Assembly (NCBI RefSeq): GCF_000092285.1
Contig: NC_014100.1
Coordinates: forward strand, 620,001 to 684,000
Direction: 5' to 3'
Source of the DNA: Caulobacter segnis ATCC 21756
GTDB taxonomy: Bacteria > Pseudomonadota > Alphaproteobacteria > Caulobacterales > Caulobacteraceae
Length of the DNA stretch: 64,000 bases
Shown here: positions 33,911 to 42,756 of the stretch, piece by piece
Layout: each line of letters begins with the position of its first letter
How positions within the stretch are numbered: the stretch's first letter is position 1
The notes under the pieces: generated by a model
Told to the model about the DNA's origin: nothing
The model's input: the letters and a program-made list of their open reading frames with translations, nothing else
Databases searched by the model: none
Program-made: the position numbers and the translations under genes

Positions 33911-35047
33911 ATGGCCGTCATCGCCGTCACGAAAGAAACCCGCGCGAACGAGACGCGGGTCGCGGCCACGCCTGAAACCGTCAAGAAGCTCGGCGCGGCC
34001 GGCTTCTCGGTGGTCGTGCAGGCGGGCGCCGGGACGGCCGCGTCCTATCCGGACGCCGACTACGAGGCGGCGGGCGCCAAGATCGCCAAGACCGCCAAGG
34101 ACGCGATCAAGGACGCCGACGTCCTGTTCAAGGTCCGCGCGCCGGAAGCCGCCGAGATCGCGGCCCTGAAGAGCGGCGCGATCGTCGCCGCCGCGCTCAA
34201 TCCCTACCAGGACAAGGAGACGCTGGACGCCCTGGCCAAGGCCGGCGCGACCGCGATCGCCATGGAGTTCATCCCGCGCATCACCCGCGCCCAGGTGATG
34301 GACATGCTCTCCAGCCAGGCCAACCTCGCCGGCTATCGCGCCGTGATCGAGGGCGCCGAAGCCTACGGCAAGGCCCTGCCGATGATGATGACCGCCGCCG
34401 GCACCGTCGCCGCGGCCAAGGTGTTCATCATGGGCGTGGGCGTCGCCGGCCTGCAGGCCATCGCCACCGCCCGTCGCCTCGGCGCGGTCGTGACCGCCAC
34501 CGACGTGCGCCCTGCCACCAAGGAACAGGTCGAGAGCCTGGGCGCCAAGTTCCTGGCCGTCGAGGACGAGGAGTTCAAGAACGCCCAGACCGCCGGCGGC
34601 TACGCCAAGGAGATGTCCAAGGAGTACCAGGCCAAGCAGGCCGAGCTGGTCTCCAGCCACATCGCCAAGCAGGACATCGTCATCACCACGGCCCTGATCC
34701 CGGGCCGCCCCGCGCCGAAGCTGGTCAGCGCGGCCCAGGTGGCCTCGATGCGCGCGGGCTCGATCCTGGTCGATCTGGCCATCGAGCAGGGCGGCAATGT
34801 CGAAGGGGCCAAGCTGAACGAGACGGTCCTGACGCCGAACGGCGTGAAGATCCTCGGCCATGCCAACCTGCCCGGCCGTATCGCCACCGACGCCAGCGCG
34901 CTCTACGCGCGCAACCTGGTGGCCCTGTCGGCCCTGTTCACGAACAAGGAAGGCGTCTTCGCCCCCGACTTCGAGGACGAGATCCTCAAGGCCGCCGTCG
35001 TCACCCTAGGTGGCGCGATCGTCCATCCGAACCTGAAGACCGCCTAA
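33911..35047 (+). CDS. pntAA: NAD(P) transhydrogenase subunit alpha part 1
   Basis: A 378-residue soluble NAD(H)-binding subunit of proton-translocating transhydrogenase, which reduces NADP+ with NADH using the proton gradient. It opens VTKETRANETRVAATPETVK and carries the alanine-dehydrogenase-like fold, with the NAD loop FIMGVGVAGLQAIATARRLG near residues 175-190. The ATG at 33911 has GGAGG 9 bases before it; ATG at 33905 is only 3 bases from it. The alpha subunit is split from its membrane part (pntAB), as is common in alphaproteobacteria. Confidence 0.93.
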   Translation: MAVIAVTKETRANETRVAATPETVKKLGAAGFSVVVQAGAGTAASYPDADYEAAGAKIAKTAKDAIKDADVLFKVRAPEAAEIAALKSGAIVAAALNPYQDKETLDALAKAGATAIAMEFIPRITRAQVMDMLSSQANLAGYRAVIEGAEAYGKALPMMMTAAGTVAAAKVFIMGVGVAGLQAIATARRLGAVVTATDVRPATKEQVESLGAKFLAVEDEEFKNAQTAGGYAKEMSKEYQAKQAELVSSHIAKQDIVITTALIPGRPAPKLVSAAQVASMRAGSILVDLAIEQGGNVEGAKLNETVLTPNGVKILGHANLPGRIATDASALYARNLVALSALFTNKEGVFAPDFEDEILKAAVVTLGGAIVHPNLKTA

Positions 35048-35073
35048 CTCCAACATCGAAAGGGAGGCCCCTC

Positions 35074-35397
35074 ATGGAAGCCGTCGACCCCACCGTGTTC
35101 CGTCTGGCGATCTTCGTGCTCGCCATCTTCGTCGGCTACTACGTGGTCTGGAGCGTGACGCCCGCGCTGCACACGCCGCTGATGGCCGTGACCAACGCCA
35201 TCTCGTCGGTGATCATCGTCGGCGCCCTGCTGGCCGCCGCGGCGCATGGCGCGGCCGGTGAAGCCGTCACGGGCTCGACCTGGATCTCCAAGGGGGCCGG
35301 CGCGATCGCCGCGGCCTTCGCGGCGGTCAACATCTTCGGCGGCTTCTTGGTCACCCAGCGCATGCTGGCGATGTACAAGAAGAAAGAGAAGAAGTGA
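35074..35397 (+). CDS. pntAB: NAD(P) transhydrogenase subunit alpha part 2 (membrane)
   Basis: A 107-residue membrane subunit with three predicted helices (about 8-25, 38-60, 75-100). The GAGAIAAAFAAVNIFGGFLVTQ stretch and the KKKEKK tail are typical. It supplies the first part of the proton channel. The gene sits 26 bp after pntAA with GGGAGG before its ATG, and 25 bp before pntB, forming a tight operon. Confidence 0.93.
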   Translation: MEAVDPTVFRLAIFVLAIFVGYYVVWSVTPALHTPLMAVTNAISSVIIVGALLAAAAHGAAGEAVTGSTWISKGAGAIAAAFAAVNIFGGFLVTQRMLAMYKKKEKK

Positions 35398-35422
35398 GCG
35401 GGACTAGGGGGAGAACAAGATC

Positions 35423-36841
35423 ATGAACGCCAATCTCGCCGCCATTCTCTACATCGTCTCGGGGGTGCTGTTCATCCTCGCGCTCCGCGGCCTCTCCAGT
35501 CCGGTGACGAGCCAGACGGGCAACCGTAACGGCATGATCGGCATGGCCATCGCCGTCGGCACCACCCTGGCCACCCTGTGGAGCCAGGGCGCGCTCGACG
35601 TGGTGACCCTGGGCCTGATCCTGGGCGGCGTCGCCGTCGGGGGCGCGGTCGGGGCGATCATCGCCCGCAAGGTCGCCATGACCTCGATGCCGCAACTGGT
35701 CGCCGCCTTCCACTCGCTGGTCGGCATGGCCGCCTGCCTAGTGGCCGTGGCCGCCATCTACACGCCGGCCGCCTACGGTATCGTGGGCGAGGACGGCGCG
35801 ATCCACCTCAACAGCCTGATCGAGCTGTCGCTGGGCCTGGCCATCGGCGCCATCACCTTCACGGGCTCGGTCATCGCCTTCGCCAAGCTGAACGGCAACA
35901 TGGGTGGCGCGCCGATCCTGCTGCCGGCCCGCCACCTGCTGAACGTCGTGATCGCCGCGGCCATCGTCGCCCTGGTGGTGGTGCTGGTGGTGAGCGGCGG
36001 CTCGGCCATCTGGGCCTTCTGGGGCATCTTCGCTCTGAGCCTCCTGATCGGCGTCACCCTGATCATCCCGATCGGCGGCGCGGACATGCCGGTCGTGGTG
36101 TCGATGCTGAACAGCTATTCCGGCTGGGCGGCGGCGGCGCTGGGCTTCACGCTCGAGAACACCACCCTGATCATCACCGGCGCCCTCGTCGGCTCGTCGG
36201 GCGCGATCCTGTCCTACATCATGTGCAAGGGCATGAACCGCAGCTTCGTCTCGGTGATCCTCGGCGGCTTCGGCGCCGACGCCGCGGCCGCTGGTCCTGG
36301 CGGCAAGGTCGAGACCCGTCCGGTCAAGCAGGGCTCGGCCGACGACGCGGCCTTCATCATGAAGAACGCCAGCAAGGTGATCATCGTCCCGGGCTACGGC
36401 ATGGCCGTGTCCCAGGCCCAGCACGCCCTGCGCGAGATGGCCGACAAGCTGAAGGAGGAGGGCGTCGAGGTGAAGTACGCCATCCACCCCGTCGCCGGCC
36501 GGATGCCGGGCCACATGAACGTGCTGCTGGCCGAGGCCAACGTCCCCTATGACGAGGTCTTCGAGCTGGAGGACATCAACAGCGAGTTCTCGACGGCCGA
36601 CGTGGCCTTCGTGATCGGCGCCAACGACGTCACCAACCCGGCGGCCAAGACCGATCCGCAGAGCCCGATCTTCGGCATGCCGATCCTGGACGTCGAGAAG
36701 GCCCGCACCGTCCTCTTCGTGAAGCGCGGCATGTCCTCGGGCTATGCCGGCGTGGAGAACGAGCTGTTCTTCAAGGACAACACCATGATGCTGTTCGCCG
36801 ACGCCAAGAAGATGGTCGAAGGCATCGTGAAGGGGCTCTAG
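35423..36841 (+). CDS. pntB: NAD(P) transhydrogenase subunit beta
   Basis: A 472-residue subunit: eight or nine membrane helices through about residue 265, then the NADP(H)-binding domain. NADP-site motifs are VPGYGMAVSQAQ near 325, HPVAGRMPGHMNVLLAEA near 353-370 and IGANDVTNPAA near 405, and the RGMSSGYAGVEN loop lies near 435. It completes the pntAA-pntAB-pntB operon, which is closed by a strong terminator 30 bp downstream. Confidence 0.95.
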   Translation: MNANLAAILYIVSGVLFILALRGLSSPVTSQTGNRNGMIGMAIAVGTTLATLWSQGALDVVTLGLILGGVAVGGAVGAIIARKVAMTSMPQLVAAFHSLVGMAACLVAVAAIYTPAAYGIVGEDGAIHLNSLIELSLGLAIGAITFTGSVIAFAKLNGNMGGAPILLPARHLLNVVIAAAIVALVVVLVVSGGSAIWAFWGIFALSLLIGVTLIIPIGGADMPVVVSMLNSYSGWAAAALGFTLENTTLIITGALVGSSGAILSYIMCKGMNRSFVSVILGGFGADAAAAGPGGKVETRPVKQGSADDAAFIMKNASKVIIVPGYGMAVSQAQHALREMADKLKEEGVEVKYAIHPVAGRMPGHMNVLLAEANVPYDEVFELEDINSEFSTADVAFVIGANDVTNPAAKTDPQSPIFGMPILDVEKARTVLFVKRGMSSGYAGVENELFFKDNTMMLFADAKKMVEGIVKGL

Positions 36842-36868
36842 GCGCTCGTCACGGCGCCCAGAACCGCG

Positions 36869-36900
36869 AAAGGCCCCAGCGGTGACGCCGGGGCCTTTTT
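36869..36900 (+). terminator. Terminator of the pnt operon
   Basis: AAAGGCCCC and GGGGCCTTT pair around a 12-base loop and continue into TTTTTC. It begins 28 bp after the pntB stop. Confidence 0.9.
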
Positions 36901-36961
36901 CGTTGTCGGATCGAGCGAGCGCCGCTGGTTTAGGGGCGCTCGCCTTGGAAACGACCCACGA

Positions 36962-37309
36962 TCACTGCGCAGCGACCTCGATCGCTTGAGCGCGGGCGGC
37001 GCTGGCCAGGGCCTGGCGCTGGGCCTTCGGCAGTTGGCGTTCGACCTCGCGGTGCACTTCGGCCACGCAGCCGCGGAACGGCATGTCCAGGTCGCCGCTG
37101 CGCAGCTTGGCGCGGCAGAGCGTTTCGCCGGCGGTCTCGATGCGAACCTTGAAGACAGCGGCCTGGGCGGGGTTCGAGAGGTTCAGGTCGCTGTAGCTGA
37201 CGCGGACGACGGGTTCGGCGGCGTTGGCCGCTTGCGTCAGACCCAGGACCGGAACGGCGGCCAGGCTCAGGCTGGCGACGGTGGTGAAGCTCATGATGAA
37301 CTTGCGCAT
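36962..37309 (-). CDS. UrcA family secreted protein
   Basis: A 115-residue protein with a signal peptide (MRKFIMSFTTVASLSLAAVP and on to ANAA). The mature part has the UrcA pattern VRVSYSDLNLSNPAQAAVF, then two cysteines (in ETLCRAKL and FRGCVAEV) likely to form a disulfide, and a helical Ala-rich tail. These proteins are common in Caulobacter and sphingomonads; their role is unknown. AGGGA lies about 10 bases before the ATG. Confidence 0.85.
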   Translation of the reverse strand: MRKFIMSFTTVASLSLAAVPVLGLTQAANAAEPVVRVSYSDLNLSNPAQAAVFKVRIETAGETLCRAKLRSGDLDMPFRGCVAEVHREVERQLPKAQRQALASAARAQAIEVAAQ

Positions 37310-37723
37310 TTGAAGTATCCCTCTGAATGGCGCTGTTTTTCGCGCCGATGAATACTGTGTATTTTTTCGAAGCCGGAAAGTCCCGTTACGACTGCGTCAT
37401 GACGTGTAATTAAGAGAATGACGGAACATTCATGATTACTTGCTTGTAATGTTCCTGCCGCTGACATCCGTTTCTGGATGCGTCTCGCGTTGGGCGCGCG
37501 TTGCAAGCTTTCGCTCGCCACGATCAAGTGGAGCGGCGAGGGCTACAGTAAGTGGGGGCGCAAAACCCAGATTATTGCAAACGAATGGTTAAGCTGCGCC
37601 CTGTTTTGGCCAAATCGGCAAGTCATAGAGCCCGCCGTTCATGATCCCGAAAGGTCAAGTATGTGAGTTGAGCCGCCTTGGCGCGGTCCTCTCGATTGAC
37701 CGGATGTTCCGAGAGGTAGTGGT
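37310..37723. other. AT-richer intergenic region (414 bp)
   Basis: No convincing gene is seen. The region is distinctly more AT-rich than its surroundings, particularly 37330-37450 and 37560-37640, and separates the leftward urcA from the rightward M23 peptidase gene, so it must contain both promoters. A short TTAA occurs near 37589 but no full CtrA box. Confidence 0.5.
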
Positions 37724-38488
37724 TTGATTTCAAGAAGCTTGGCCATTCCTGCTCCGCAGCTGCGTATGGCTTTTCTTGTGGCGCTGGGCATGGCGGCCAC
37801 GGTCGGCGCCTTGAACGGCGTTTCGGCCCTGGGCGCCTGGATCGCCAAGCCGCCCGCCGTCGCGACGGTCGTCGAGGAGGCCTCGCCGCCCCCGACCGAA
37901 CTCGAGACCCCCGAACCGCCGCCGCCCGCCTTCGTCTTCGACGCGCCCTTGCCCGGCCGAACGATCGACTCGCCGTTCGGTCTGCGTCAGCTGCCTTGGG
38001 AAGAGAATGGCCGCCTGCACCAGGGTGTCGACATCGCCGCCCCCGCGGGCGCGCCGGTCAAGGCCTCGGCCGACGGCGTGGTCAAGCGGACCGGCGTGAG
38101 CCCCACCTACGGCCGCTTCGTCGAGGTCATGCACAAGGGCGGCATGACCACGCTCTACGCTCACCTCAAGGCGCCCGCCCGAGGCGTCAAGCAGGGCGCC
38201 TACGTTCGTCGCGGAGCGACCGTCGCCTTCGTCGGCAATTCGGGTCGCTCGACCGGCTCGCATCTGCACTTCGAAATCCGCAAGGGCGACAAGCCGCTGA
38301 ATCCCGCCTTTTTCATGGGCCGCAGCTTCGCCGAAGCCGACGACCTGCCGATCCGCGCCGCGGGGCGCGTATCGAAGAAGGTGCGCCTGGCGGTGGTTTC
38401 CAAGTGGCCCGATGGCGTGAAGGGCGCGCCCGTCACCCGCACCAAGAGCGGCCGCGTGCGCACGCGGATCGCCGTTTCCGAGGGATAA
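37724..38488 (+). CDS. M23/LytM family metallopeptidase, membrane anchored
   Basis: A 254-residue envelope protein: one N-terminal membrane helix (about 14-40), a Pro/Glu linker (about 52-70), then a LytM domain. Zinc ligands are His99 and Asp103 (RLHQGVDIAAPAG) and the HLHFEIR histidines near 178-180, preceded by TTLYAHLKAP. All expected metal residues are present, so it is probably an active peptidoglycan endopeptidase. The start is a TTG at 37724 with GAGAGGT before it; an ATG 14 codons later would shorten the N-terminus. Confidence 0.85.
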   Translation: MISRSLAIPAPQLRMAFLVALGMAATVGALNGVSALGAWIAKPPAVATVVEEASPPPTELETPEPPPPAFVFDAPLPGRTIDSPFGLRQLPWEENGRLHQGVDIAAPAGAPVKASADGVVKRTGVSPTYGRFVEVMHKGGMTTLYAHLKAPARGVKQGAYVRRGATVAFVGNSGRSTGSHLHFEIRKGDKPLNPAFFMGRSFAEADDLPIRAAGRVSKKVRLAVVSKWPDGVKGAPVTRTKSGRVRTRIAVSEG

Positions 38489-38548
38489 AGCTCCGAACCC
38501 GGCCGATCGCGCCTCGACGCGTCACAAACCGCTACTACATTGAACGCC

Positions 38549-39505
38549 ATGATCCAGTTTCTCGGCCGTGGCGTCGCGGGCTTCGCGCTCCTGCTTGTTT
38601 CCTACATCGCGGTCGGAGGGCTGATGAGCGCCGCCGGCGCGCCCAAGCCCAGGGGGCAGATGGTCGAGATCGAGCCGGGGCGGACGCTGCGGCTGGTCTG
38701 CGAGGGACCCAAGAGCGATCGCCCCGTCGTCTGGCTGGAGGCCGGGGCCTTCGGCCTGGCCGCCGACTGGGGCGCGGTGCAGGAGGCGCTGACCGCCGCT
38801 GGTTGGCGCTCGTGCGCCTATGACCGCGCCGGCATGGGCTATTCGCCGCGCGGGCCCTCGCCGCGCGACGGCTTGGCCATCGTCTCGGATTTCGAGAAGC
38901 TGATCGCCGCTTCTGGCGAGCCTGGGCCCTACATTCTTGTCGGCCATTCGATGGCGGGCCTGCGTCTTCGCCAGTTCGCCGGACGCAATCCCGACAAGGT
39001 GGCGGGTCTGGTCCTGGCCGACGCCGCCGGACCCGAGGCCGCCCAGAACCCCCAGATGCAGGGCTTCATCAAGACCTTCGCCAGCATCTCGAAATGGGCG
39101 GCCCGAGGGGCCTCCATCGGGCTCTACAAGCCGCTGGTCCATACGCGCCTGGGCGACAAGATCGACCTGCCGCCGGCCGCCAAGGCCGAGAAAGGGTGGG
39201 CCTTCGCCAATGGCCGGCACAACCGCACCTCGGCCGAGGAGGTCAGCCTGTGGGCGGAGGCCTCGGCCCAGGCCGGCCAGCAGCCGCCCTTCGACCCCAA
39301 ATGGCCGGTGGCGGTGGTCACCGCCGGTCCGGTCGCCGGCCGCGAGGCGCGCAAGGCGATGCAGGAGGCCCCCGCCCGCCGTTCCGAGCACGGGCTGGTG
39401 GATCACGTCGAGGGCGCCAGCCACACCCTGCTGATCGGCCGGCGCTTCGCCGACCACATCGTCCGCGCGGTCGCCTTCGTGGCCGAGGCGCGGGCGAAGG
39501 GCTGA
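38549..39505 (+). CDS. Membrane-anchored alpha/beta hydrolase
   Basis: A 318-residue protein with an N-terminal hydrophobic segment (GVAGFALLLVSYIAVGGLM) and an alpha/beta-hydrolase domain. The nucleophile elbow is ILVGHSMAGLRLRQFAG near residues 130-146, with the acid around LVLADAAGPE and the catalytic His in EGASHTLLIG near 296. SCAYDRAGMGYS is typical of the family. Substrate unknown. The ATG at 38549 is preferred to a TTG three codons earlier. Confidence 0.82.
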   Translation: MIQFLGRGVAGFALLLVSYIAVGGLMSAAGAPKPRGQMVEIEPGRTLRLVCEGPKSDRPVVWLEAGAFGLAADWGAVQEALTAAGWRSCAYDRAGMGYSPRGPSPRDGLAIVSDFEKLIAASGEPGPYILVGHSMAGLRLRQFAGRNPDKVAGLVLADAAGPEAAQNPQMQGFIKTFASISKWAARGASIGLYKPLVHTRLGDKIDLPPAAKAEKGWAFANGRHNRTSAEEVSLWAEASAQAGQQPPFDPKWPVAVVTAGPVAGREARKAMQEAPARRSEHGLVDHVEGASHTLLIGRRFADHIVRAVAFVAEARAKG

Positions 39506-39514
39506 CGCGTCAAG

Positions 39515-39582
39515 AGCGCCCCCTCCGTCTCGTCCCCGCGCGCCGAGCCACCTCCCCGCAAGCGGGGCGGGACGGGGCGCTA
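39515..39582. repeat. Short copy of the intergenic repeat family
   Basis: AGCGCCCCCTCCGTCTCGTC begins a 68-bp element containing CCACCTCCCCGC/GCGGGGCGGG that ends in GGGGCGCT, the complement of its start. It matches the first half of the elements at 58297 and 63611. Confidence 0.7.
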
Positions 39583-39605
39583 AGGCGGCGACACTCCAGA
39601 AACGA

Positions 39606-39637
39606 CGAAGGCCGCGCGGATCGCCGCGCGGCCTTCG
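39606..39637. terminator. Bidirectional hairpin between convergent genes
   Basis: CGAAGGCCGCGCGG pairs perfectly over 14 bp with CCGCGCGGCCTTCG around a 4-base loop. It lies between the hydrolase gene (rightward) and rpsU (leftward). Neither side has a long T run, so termination efficiency is uncertain. Confidence 0.7.
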
Positions 39638-39667
39638 AAATCTTCGGCGATGCGAAGGGAAGGGGTC

Positions 39668-39904
39668 TTAGCGACCGCCCGCCTTCTTCGGCATCGGCAG
39701 CAGGCCTTCGCGCTGAGCGCGCTTGCGGGCCAGCTTGCGAGCGCGACGGACGGCTTCGGCCTTTTGGCGAGCGCGCTTTTCCGACGGCTTTTCGTAGTGC
39801 ACGTGCCGCTTCATTTCGCGGAACGAGCCCTCGCGCTGCATCTTCTTCTTGAGGGCCTTCAGGGCCTGATCGACGTTGTTGTCGCGGACGAAAATCTGGA
39901 CCAG
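39668..39904 (-). CDS. rpsU: Ribosomal protein bS21, apparent CTG start
   Basis: A 78-residue bS21: [20 protein letters not shown], then [20 protein letters not shown] and a very basic tail. Homologues start at Met-Val-Gln-Ile. Here the codon before GTC-CAG-ATT is CTG (39904-39902), with GGAGAG 7 bases upstream, a well-placed ribosome-binding site. No ATG, GTG or TTG occurs in frame at a sensible position; the next upstream possibilities would add an unrelated N-terminus. The protein acts in 30S initiation. Confidence 0.93.
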   Translation of the reverse strand: MVQIFVRDNNVDQALKALKKKMQREGSFREMKRHVHYEKPSEKRARQKAEAVRRARKLARKRAQREGLLPMPKKAGGR

Positions 39905-40086
39905 GGGTATCTCTCCATTCGACAGCCCGACCAATATTCCCAAGTCCCTCTTGAGGGGCCGGGCGGGCGAACAAAACCGGGTAACCTGGAAGGGGTGCTC
40001 CCAGGCGATGAGGCGGGGCTGATAGCAGAGCGCGCGCGTCCTGTCCATGCGCGACGCGGCTTAAACACCGGTGTAGACTCGGATTC

Positions 40087-40767
40087 ATGAGCGAAAATGT
40101 CGAGACATCCGGTCAAGCTTCGGGTCAGGCGGGCGCCAATTGGGCCGACTCCGCCGAGCAACGCGTTCTGGACGAGGCCTTGCGCCTGGCGCCGACCGCC
40201 GGCTGGAACGCCGGACTTGTCGGCCAGGCCCTGGCCGCGGCGGGCCTTTCGCAGGCCGAGGGGCAGCTTCTGTTGCCGGAAGGGCCGCGGGACCTCGCCG
40301 CGCTGCTGTCGCGACGCCATGACGCGGCGGCGCTCCAGCGCCTGCGCGGCTTCGATCTGGCCAGCCTGAAGATTCGTCAGCGGATTCGCGAGGGCGTGAT
40401 CGCGCGCCTCGACGCGGCGCAAGAGAACGGCGACGTCCTGCGGCCCCTGGCCGTGTTCTTGGCCTTCCCGACCAACCTGCCGCTGGCCGCGCGGCTGACC
40501 TGGGAATCGGCCGACGGGATCTGGCGCTGGGCCGGGGACGCCGCGACCGACGAGAACCACTATTCGAAGCGGGCGATCCTGTCGGGGATTCTTGTGTCGA
40601 CCCTGGCCGTCGACATGGCCTCGGGCCGCGATTCGGCGCTGTCGCACCTGGACGCCCGGATCGACAACGTCATGGCCTTCGAGAAGTGGAAGGCGGGTCT
40701 GAAGCCGATGGACCTGGCCAGCGAGATGGTCGAGGCGCTGGCGAAGATGCGGTACGGCGGGCGCTGA
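40087..40767 (+). CDS. COQ9 family ubiquinone biosynthesis protein
   Basis: A 226-residue protein with the COQ9 fold pattern: RVLDEALRLAPTAGWNAGLV at the N-terminus, then a TetR-like helical body with KIRQRIREGVIARLD, and the C-terminal YSKRAILSGILVSTL and FEKWKAGLKPMDLASEMVEAL helices. COQ9 binds lipids and supports the COQ7 hydroxylase step. An ACACCGGTGT palindrome lies about 15 bp before the start. It is divergent from rpsU and convergent with rcdA, 8 bp apart. Confidence 0.88.
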   Translation: MSENVETSGQASGQAGANWADSAEQRVLDEALRLAPTAGWNAGLVGQALAAAGLSQAEGQLLLPEGPRDLAALLSRRHDAAALQRLRGFDLASLKIRQRIREGVIARLDAAQENGDVLRPLAVFLAFPTNLPLAARLTWESADGIWRWAGDAATDENHYSKRAILSGILVSTLAVDMASGRDSALSHLDARIDNVMAFEKWKAGLKPMDLASEMVEALAKMRYGGR

Positions 40768-40775
40768 GGCGGGCC

Positions 40776-41285
40776 TTACCCGCCGAACGCCGCCGTCAGC
40801 CGGTCGAACTGGGCCTGCACCGGACGCGGGGCCTCCTCGCTGGGTGATTCCACGTACATGCGGCGGTCCAGGTGCCGGACGCGTTCGTATAGGCGCTCCG
40901 AGCGATGCAGGAGGTTCGTCAGGCCGAACGGCAGTTCCTCGATCGGCGCGGGATCGCCGATCGCTTCCTCGGCCATGCGATAGTTCTCGGCGCAGGCGGC
41001 TTCCGGCGGCATCTCGCCTTCGCGGACGGCGCGCTGGACCAGCAGCCACGAGGCCACCTGCATCAGGCGCGTCGTCAGGCGCATGCTTTCGCTGGCGTAG
41101 CTGAGGGCGGCGTTGCGCGAAAGGATCTTGCTGTCATGCCGGCCGGCGCCGTCGAGATAGGCGGCGGTCTCCTCGACCAGCTGCATGCCTTCCTCGAACG
41201 TGCGGTCGAACAGTTCCGATCGGGCGAAGTCCTGGATGACTCCGGCGCGCCAAGGCGTATCGGCCAACGCGTTGACTTCGGTCAT
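40776..41285 (-). CDS. rcdA: RcdA, regulator of CtrA degradation (DUF1465)
   Basis: A 169-residue helical protein with FARSELFDRTFEEGMQLVEE near residues 20-40, TTRLMQVASWLLVQRAVREG near 70-90, and YERVRHLDRRMYVESPSEEA near the flexible C-terminus. I recognise it as the Caulobacter adaptor that, with CpdR and PopA, helps deliver CtrA and other substrates to ClpXP at the G1-S transition. A CtrA-box-like sequence lies about 155-165 bp upstream of its ATG. Confidence 0.93.
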   Translation of the reverse strand: MTEVNALADTPWRAGVIQDFARSELFDRTFEEGMQLVEETAAYLDGAGRHDSKILSRNAALSYASESMRLTTRLMQVASWLLVQRAVREGEMPPEAACAENYRMAEEAIGDPAPIEELPFGLTNLLHRSERLYERVRHLDRRMYVESPSEEAPRPVQAQFDRLTAAFGG

Positions 41286-41437
41286 AGCTACTCAATGCCC
41301 CTTCGAAAGGCCGCGAGGAGATCTCGCTCAGACCGAGGGAACTGCAACCCTCGTGCCAGACGCCGATGTCCCGTTTCGCGACCCGCCCTCTCGAACCGAC
41401 CACATCTAAACTACGTCCGAGGGCGGAATGGAACGCC

Positions 41438-41452
41438 TTAAGACGCCAGTAA
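41438..41452. promoter_or_regulatory. CtrA-box-like site upstream of rcdA
   Basis: TTAA-GACGCCA-GTAA fits TTAA-N7-TTAA at seven of eight positions (read on the minus strand as TTAC-N7-TTAA). It lies between rcdA and the small DUF1192 gene, in the right place to control rcdA. Confidence 0.5.
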
Positions 41453-41477
41453 CCTCACCGAAACCTTAAAGGAACCG

Positions 41478-41684
41478 TTAGTCGAGGCGACCAAACAGCG
41501 CATTGGCCGCGTCGCGGCCCGCTTTCTTCTTGGCCAGCTGGGTCTTGGTGCGCTCGATTTCGGCCTGGAGCGCGGCGATGCGCTCTTCCAGTTCCGCGAC
41601 GCCGTAGATCTCAAGGTCCTCGTGCGTGGCCTCGATCAGAGCGCGTCCGCTGAAGGCGCGCGGTTCCGCAGCATCCTCGAACAT
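41478..41684 (-). CDS. DUF1192 small coiled-coil protein
   Basis: A 68-residue protein. MFEDAAEPRAFSGRALIEAT is followed by LEIYGVAELEERIAALQAEI, a coiled-coil stretch that marks DUF1192. No catalytic residues are present and the function is unknown. The ATG at 41684 has GGGAGA 6-7 bases upstream; an ATG two codons earlier would overlap this sequence. It is transcribed toward rcdA and divergently from the oxidoreductase gene. Confidence 0.85.
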   Translation of the reverse strand: MFEDAAEPRAFSGRALIEATHEDLEIYGVAELEERIAALQAEIERTKTQLAKKKAGRDAANALFGRLD

Positions 41685-41758
41685 CGGCATTCTCCCTTTT
41701 CCGGCCGTCATCTGACGCCTACCTAAGCCGCAAGGCAAGTCACACGAAGGGAGCCGCC

Positions 41759-42736
41759 ATGGGCGAGACGATGACCGCGATCGCGATCGAGGGCGGCAAG
41801 GGAGCCGCCGAGGCTCTGAAGGCGGTGACCGCCAACCGTCCCGAACCGGGACCGGGCCAGATCCTCATCAAGGTCGCCGCCGCCGGGGTGAACCGTCCGG
41901 ATCTGTTGCAGCGCATGGGCTTCTATCCACCGCCGCCCGGGGCGCCCGAGACCCTCGGCCTCGAGGTCGCGGGGGAAGTGGTTGTCGGCGCGGGGCGCTG
42001 GAAGGTCGGCGACAAGGTTTGCGCCCTGCTGGGCGGCGGCGGCTACGCCGAGTACGCTGTCGTTGACGCGCGCCACGCCCTGCCGATCCCGGGCGATCTT
42101 GATCTGATCCACGCCGCGGCCCTGCCCGAGACGGTGTTCACGGTTTTCGCCAACGTGTTCGAGCACGGCGCCCTGAAGGCCGGCGAGACCCTGCTGGTTC
42201 ATGGTGGGACGTCCGGAATTGGGACGACCGCGATCGCCATGGCCAAGGCGGCTGGCGCCAAGGTCATCGCCACGGGGCGCGGCGCCGACAAGAAGGCCAA
42301 GGCTCTCGAGCTGGGCGCCGACATCGCCATCGACGCCAAGACCGAGGACTTCGCCGAGGTCGTGAAGGCCGCCGGCGGCGCGGACGTGATCCTCGACATG
42401 GTCGGGGCCAGCTATTTCGAGAAGAACCTCGACGCCCTGAACACCGGCGGTCGCATCGTCTACATCGCCAGCCTGGGCGGCTCGACGCTGGAGGTCCCGG
42501 TGATGAAGATCATGCAGAAGCGGGCGGTGATCACGGGCTCGACCCTGCGTCCTCGCCCAGCGGATGAGAAGGCGCGCCTGGCCGCCGAGGTCGAGCGCGT
42601 CGCCTGGCCCTGGGTGGCGGCGGGCAAGCTGAAACCGATCGTCGACGCGACCTTCCCCCTGGCCCTGGCCGCCAAGGCCCACGCGCACCTGGAGGCTGGC
42701 GAGCACGTGGGCAAGGTGGTGCTGACGGTCGACTAG
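41759..42736 (+). CDS. Zinc-independent NAD(P)H-quinone oxidoreductase (PIG3-like)
   Basis: A 325-residue medium-chain reductase. GPGQILIKVAAAGVNRPDLL opens the catalytic domain and the cofactor loop is LLVHGGTSGIGTTAIAMAKA near residues 144-163. The zinc ligands of alcohol dehydrogenases are absent, as in the quinone reductase group. It probably reduces quinones or enones with NADPH. AAGGGAG is 7 bases before the ATG. A weak hairpin and T-run follow the stop. Confidence 0.9.
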   Translation: MGETMTAIAIEGGKGAAEALKAVTANRPEPGPGQILIKVAAAGVNRPDLLQRMGFYPPPPGAPETLGLEVAGEVVVGAGRWKVGDKVCALLGGGGYAEYAVVDARHALPIPGDLDLIHAAALPETVFTVFANVFEHGALKAGETLLVHGGTSGIGTTAIAMAKAAGAKVIATGRGADKKAKALELGADIAIDAKTEDFAEVVKAAGGADVILDMVGASYFEKNLDALNTGGRIVYIASLGGSTLEVPVMKIMQKRAVITGSTLRPRPADEKARLAAEVERVAWPWVAAGKLKPIVDATFPLALAAKAHAHLEAGEHVGKVVLTVD

Positions 42737-42756
42737 CGGGCGTTGCTTCTGGGCGT

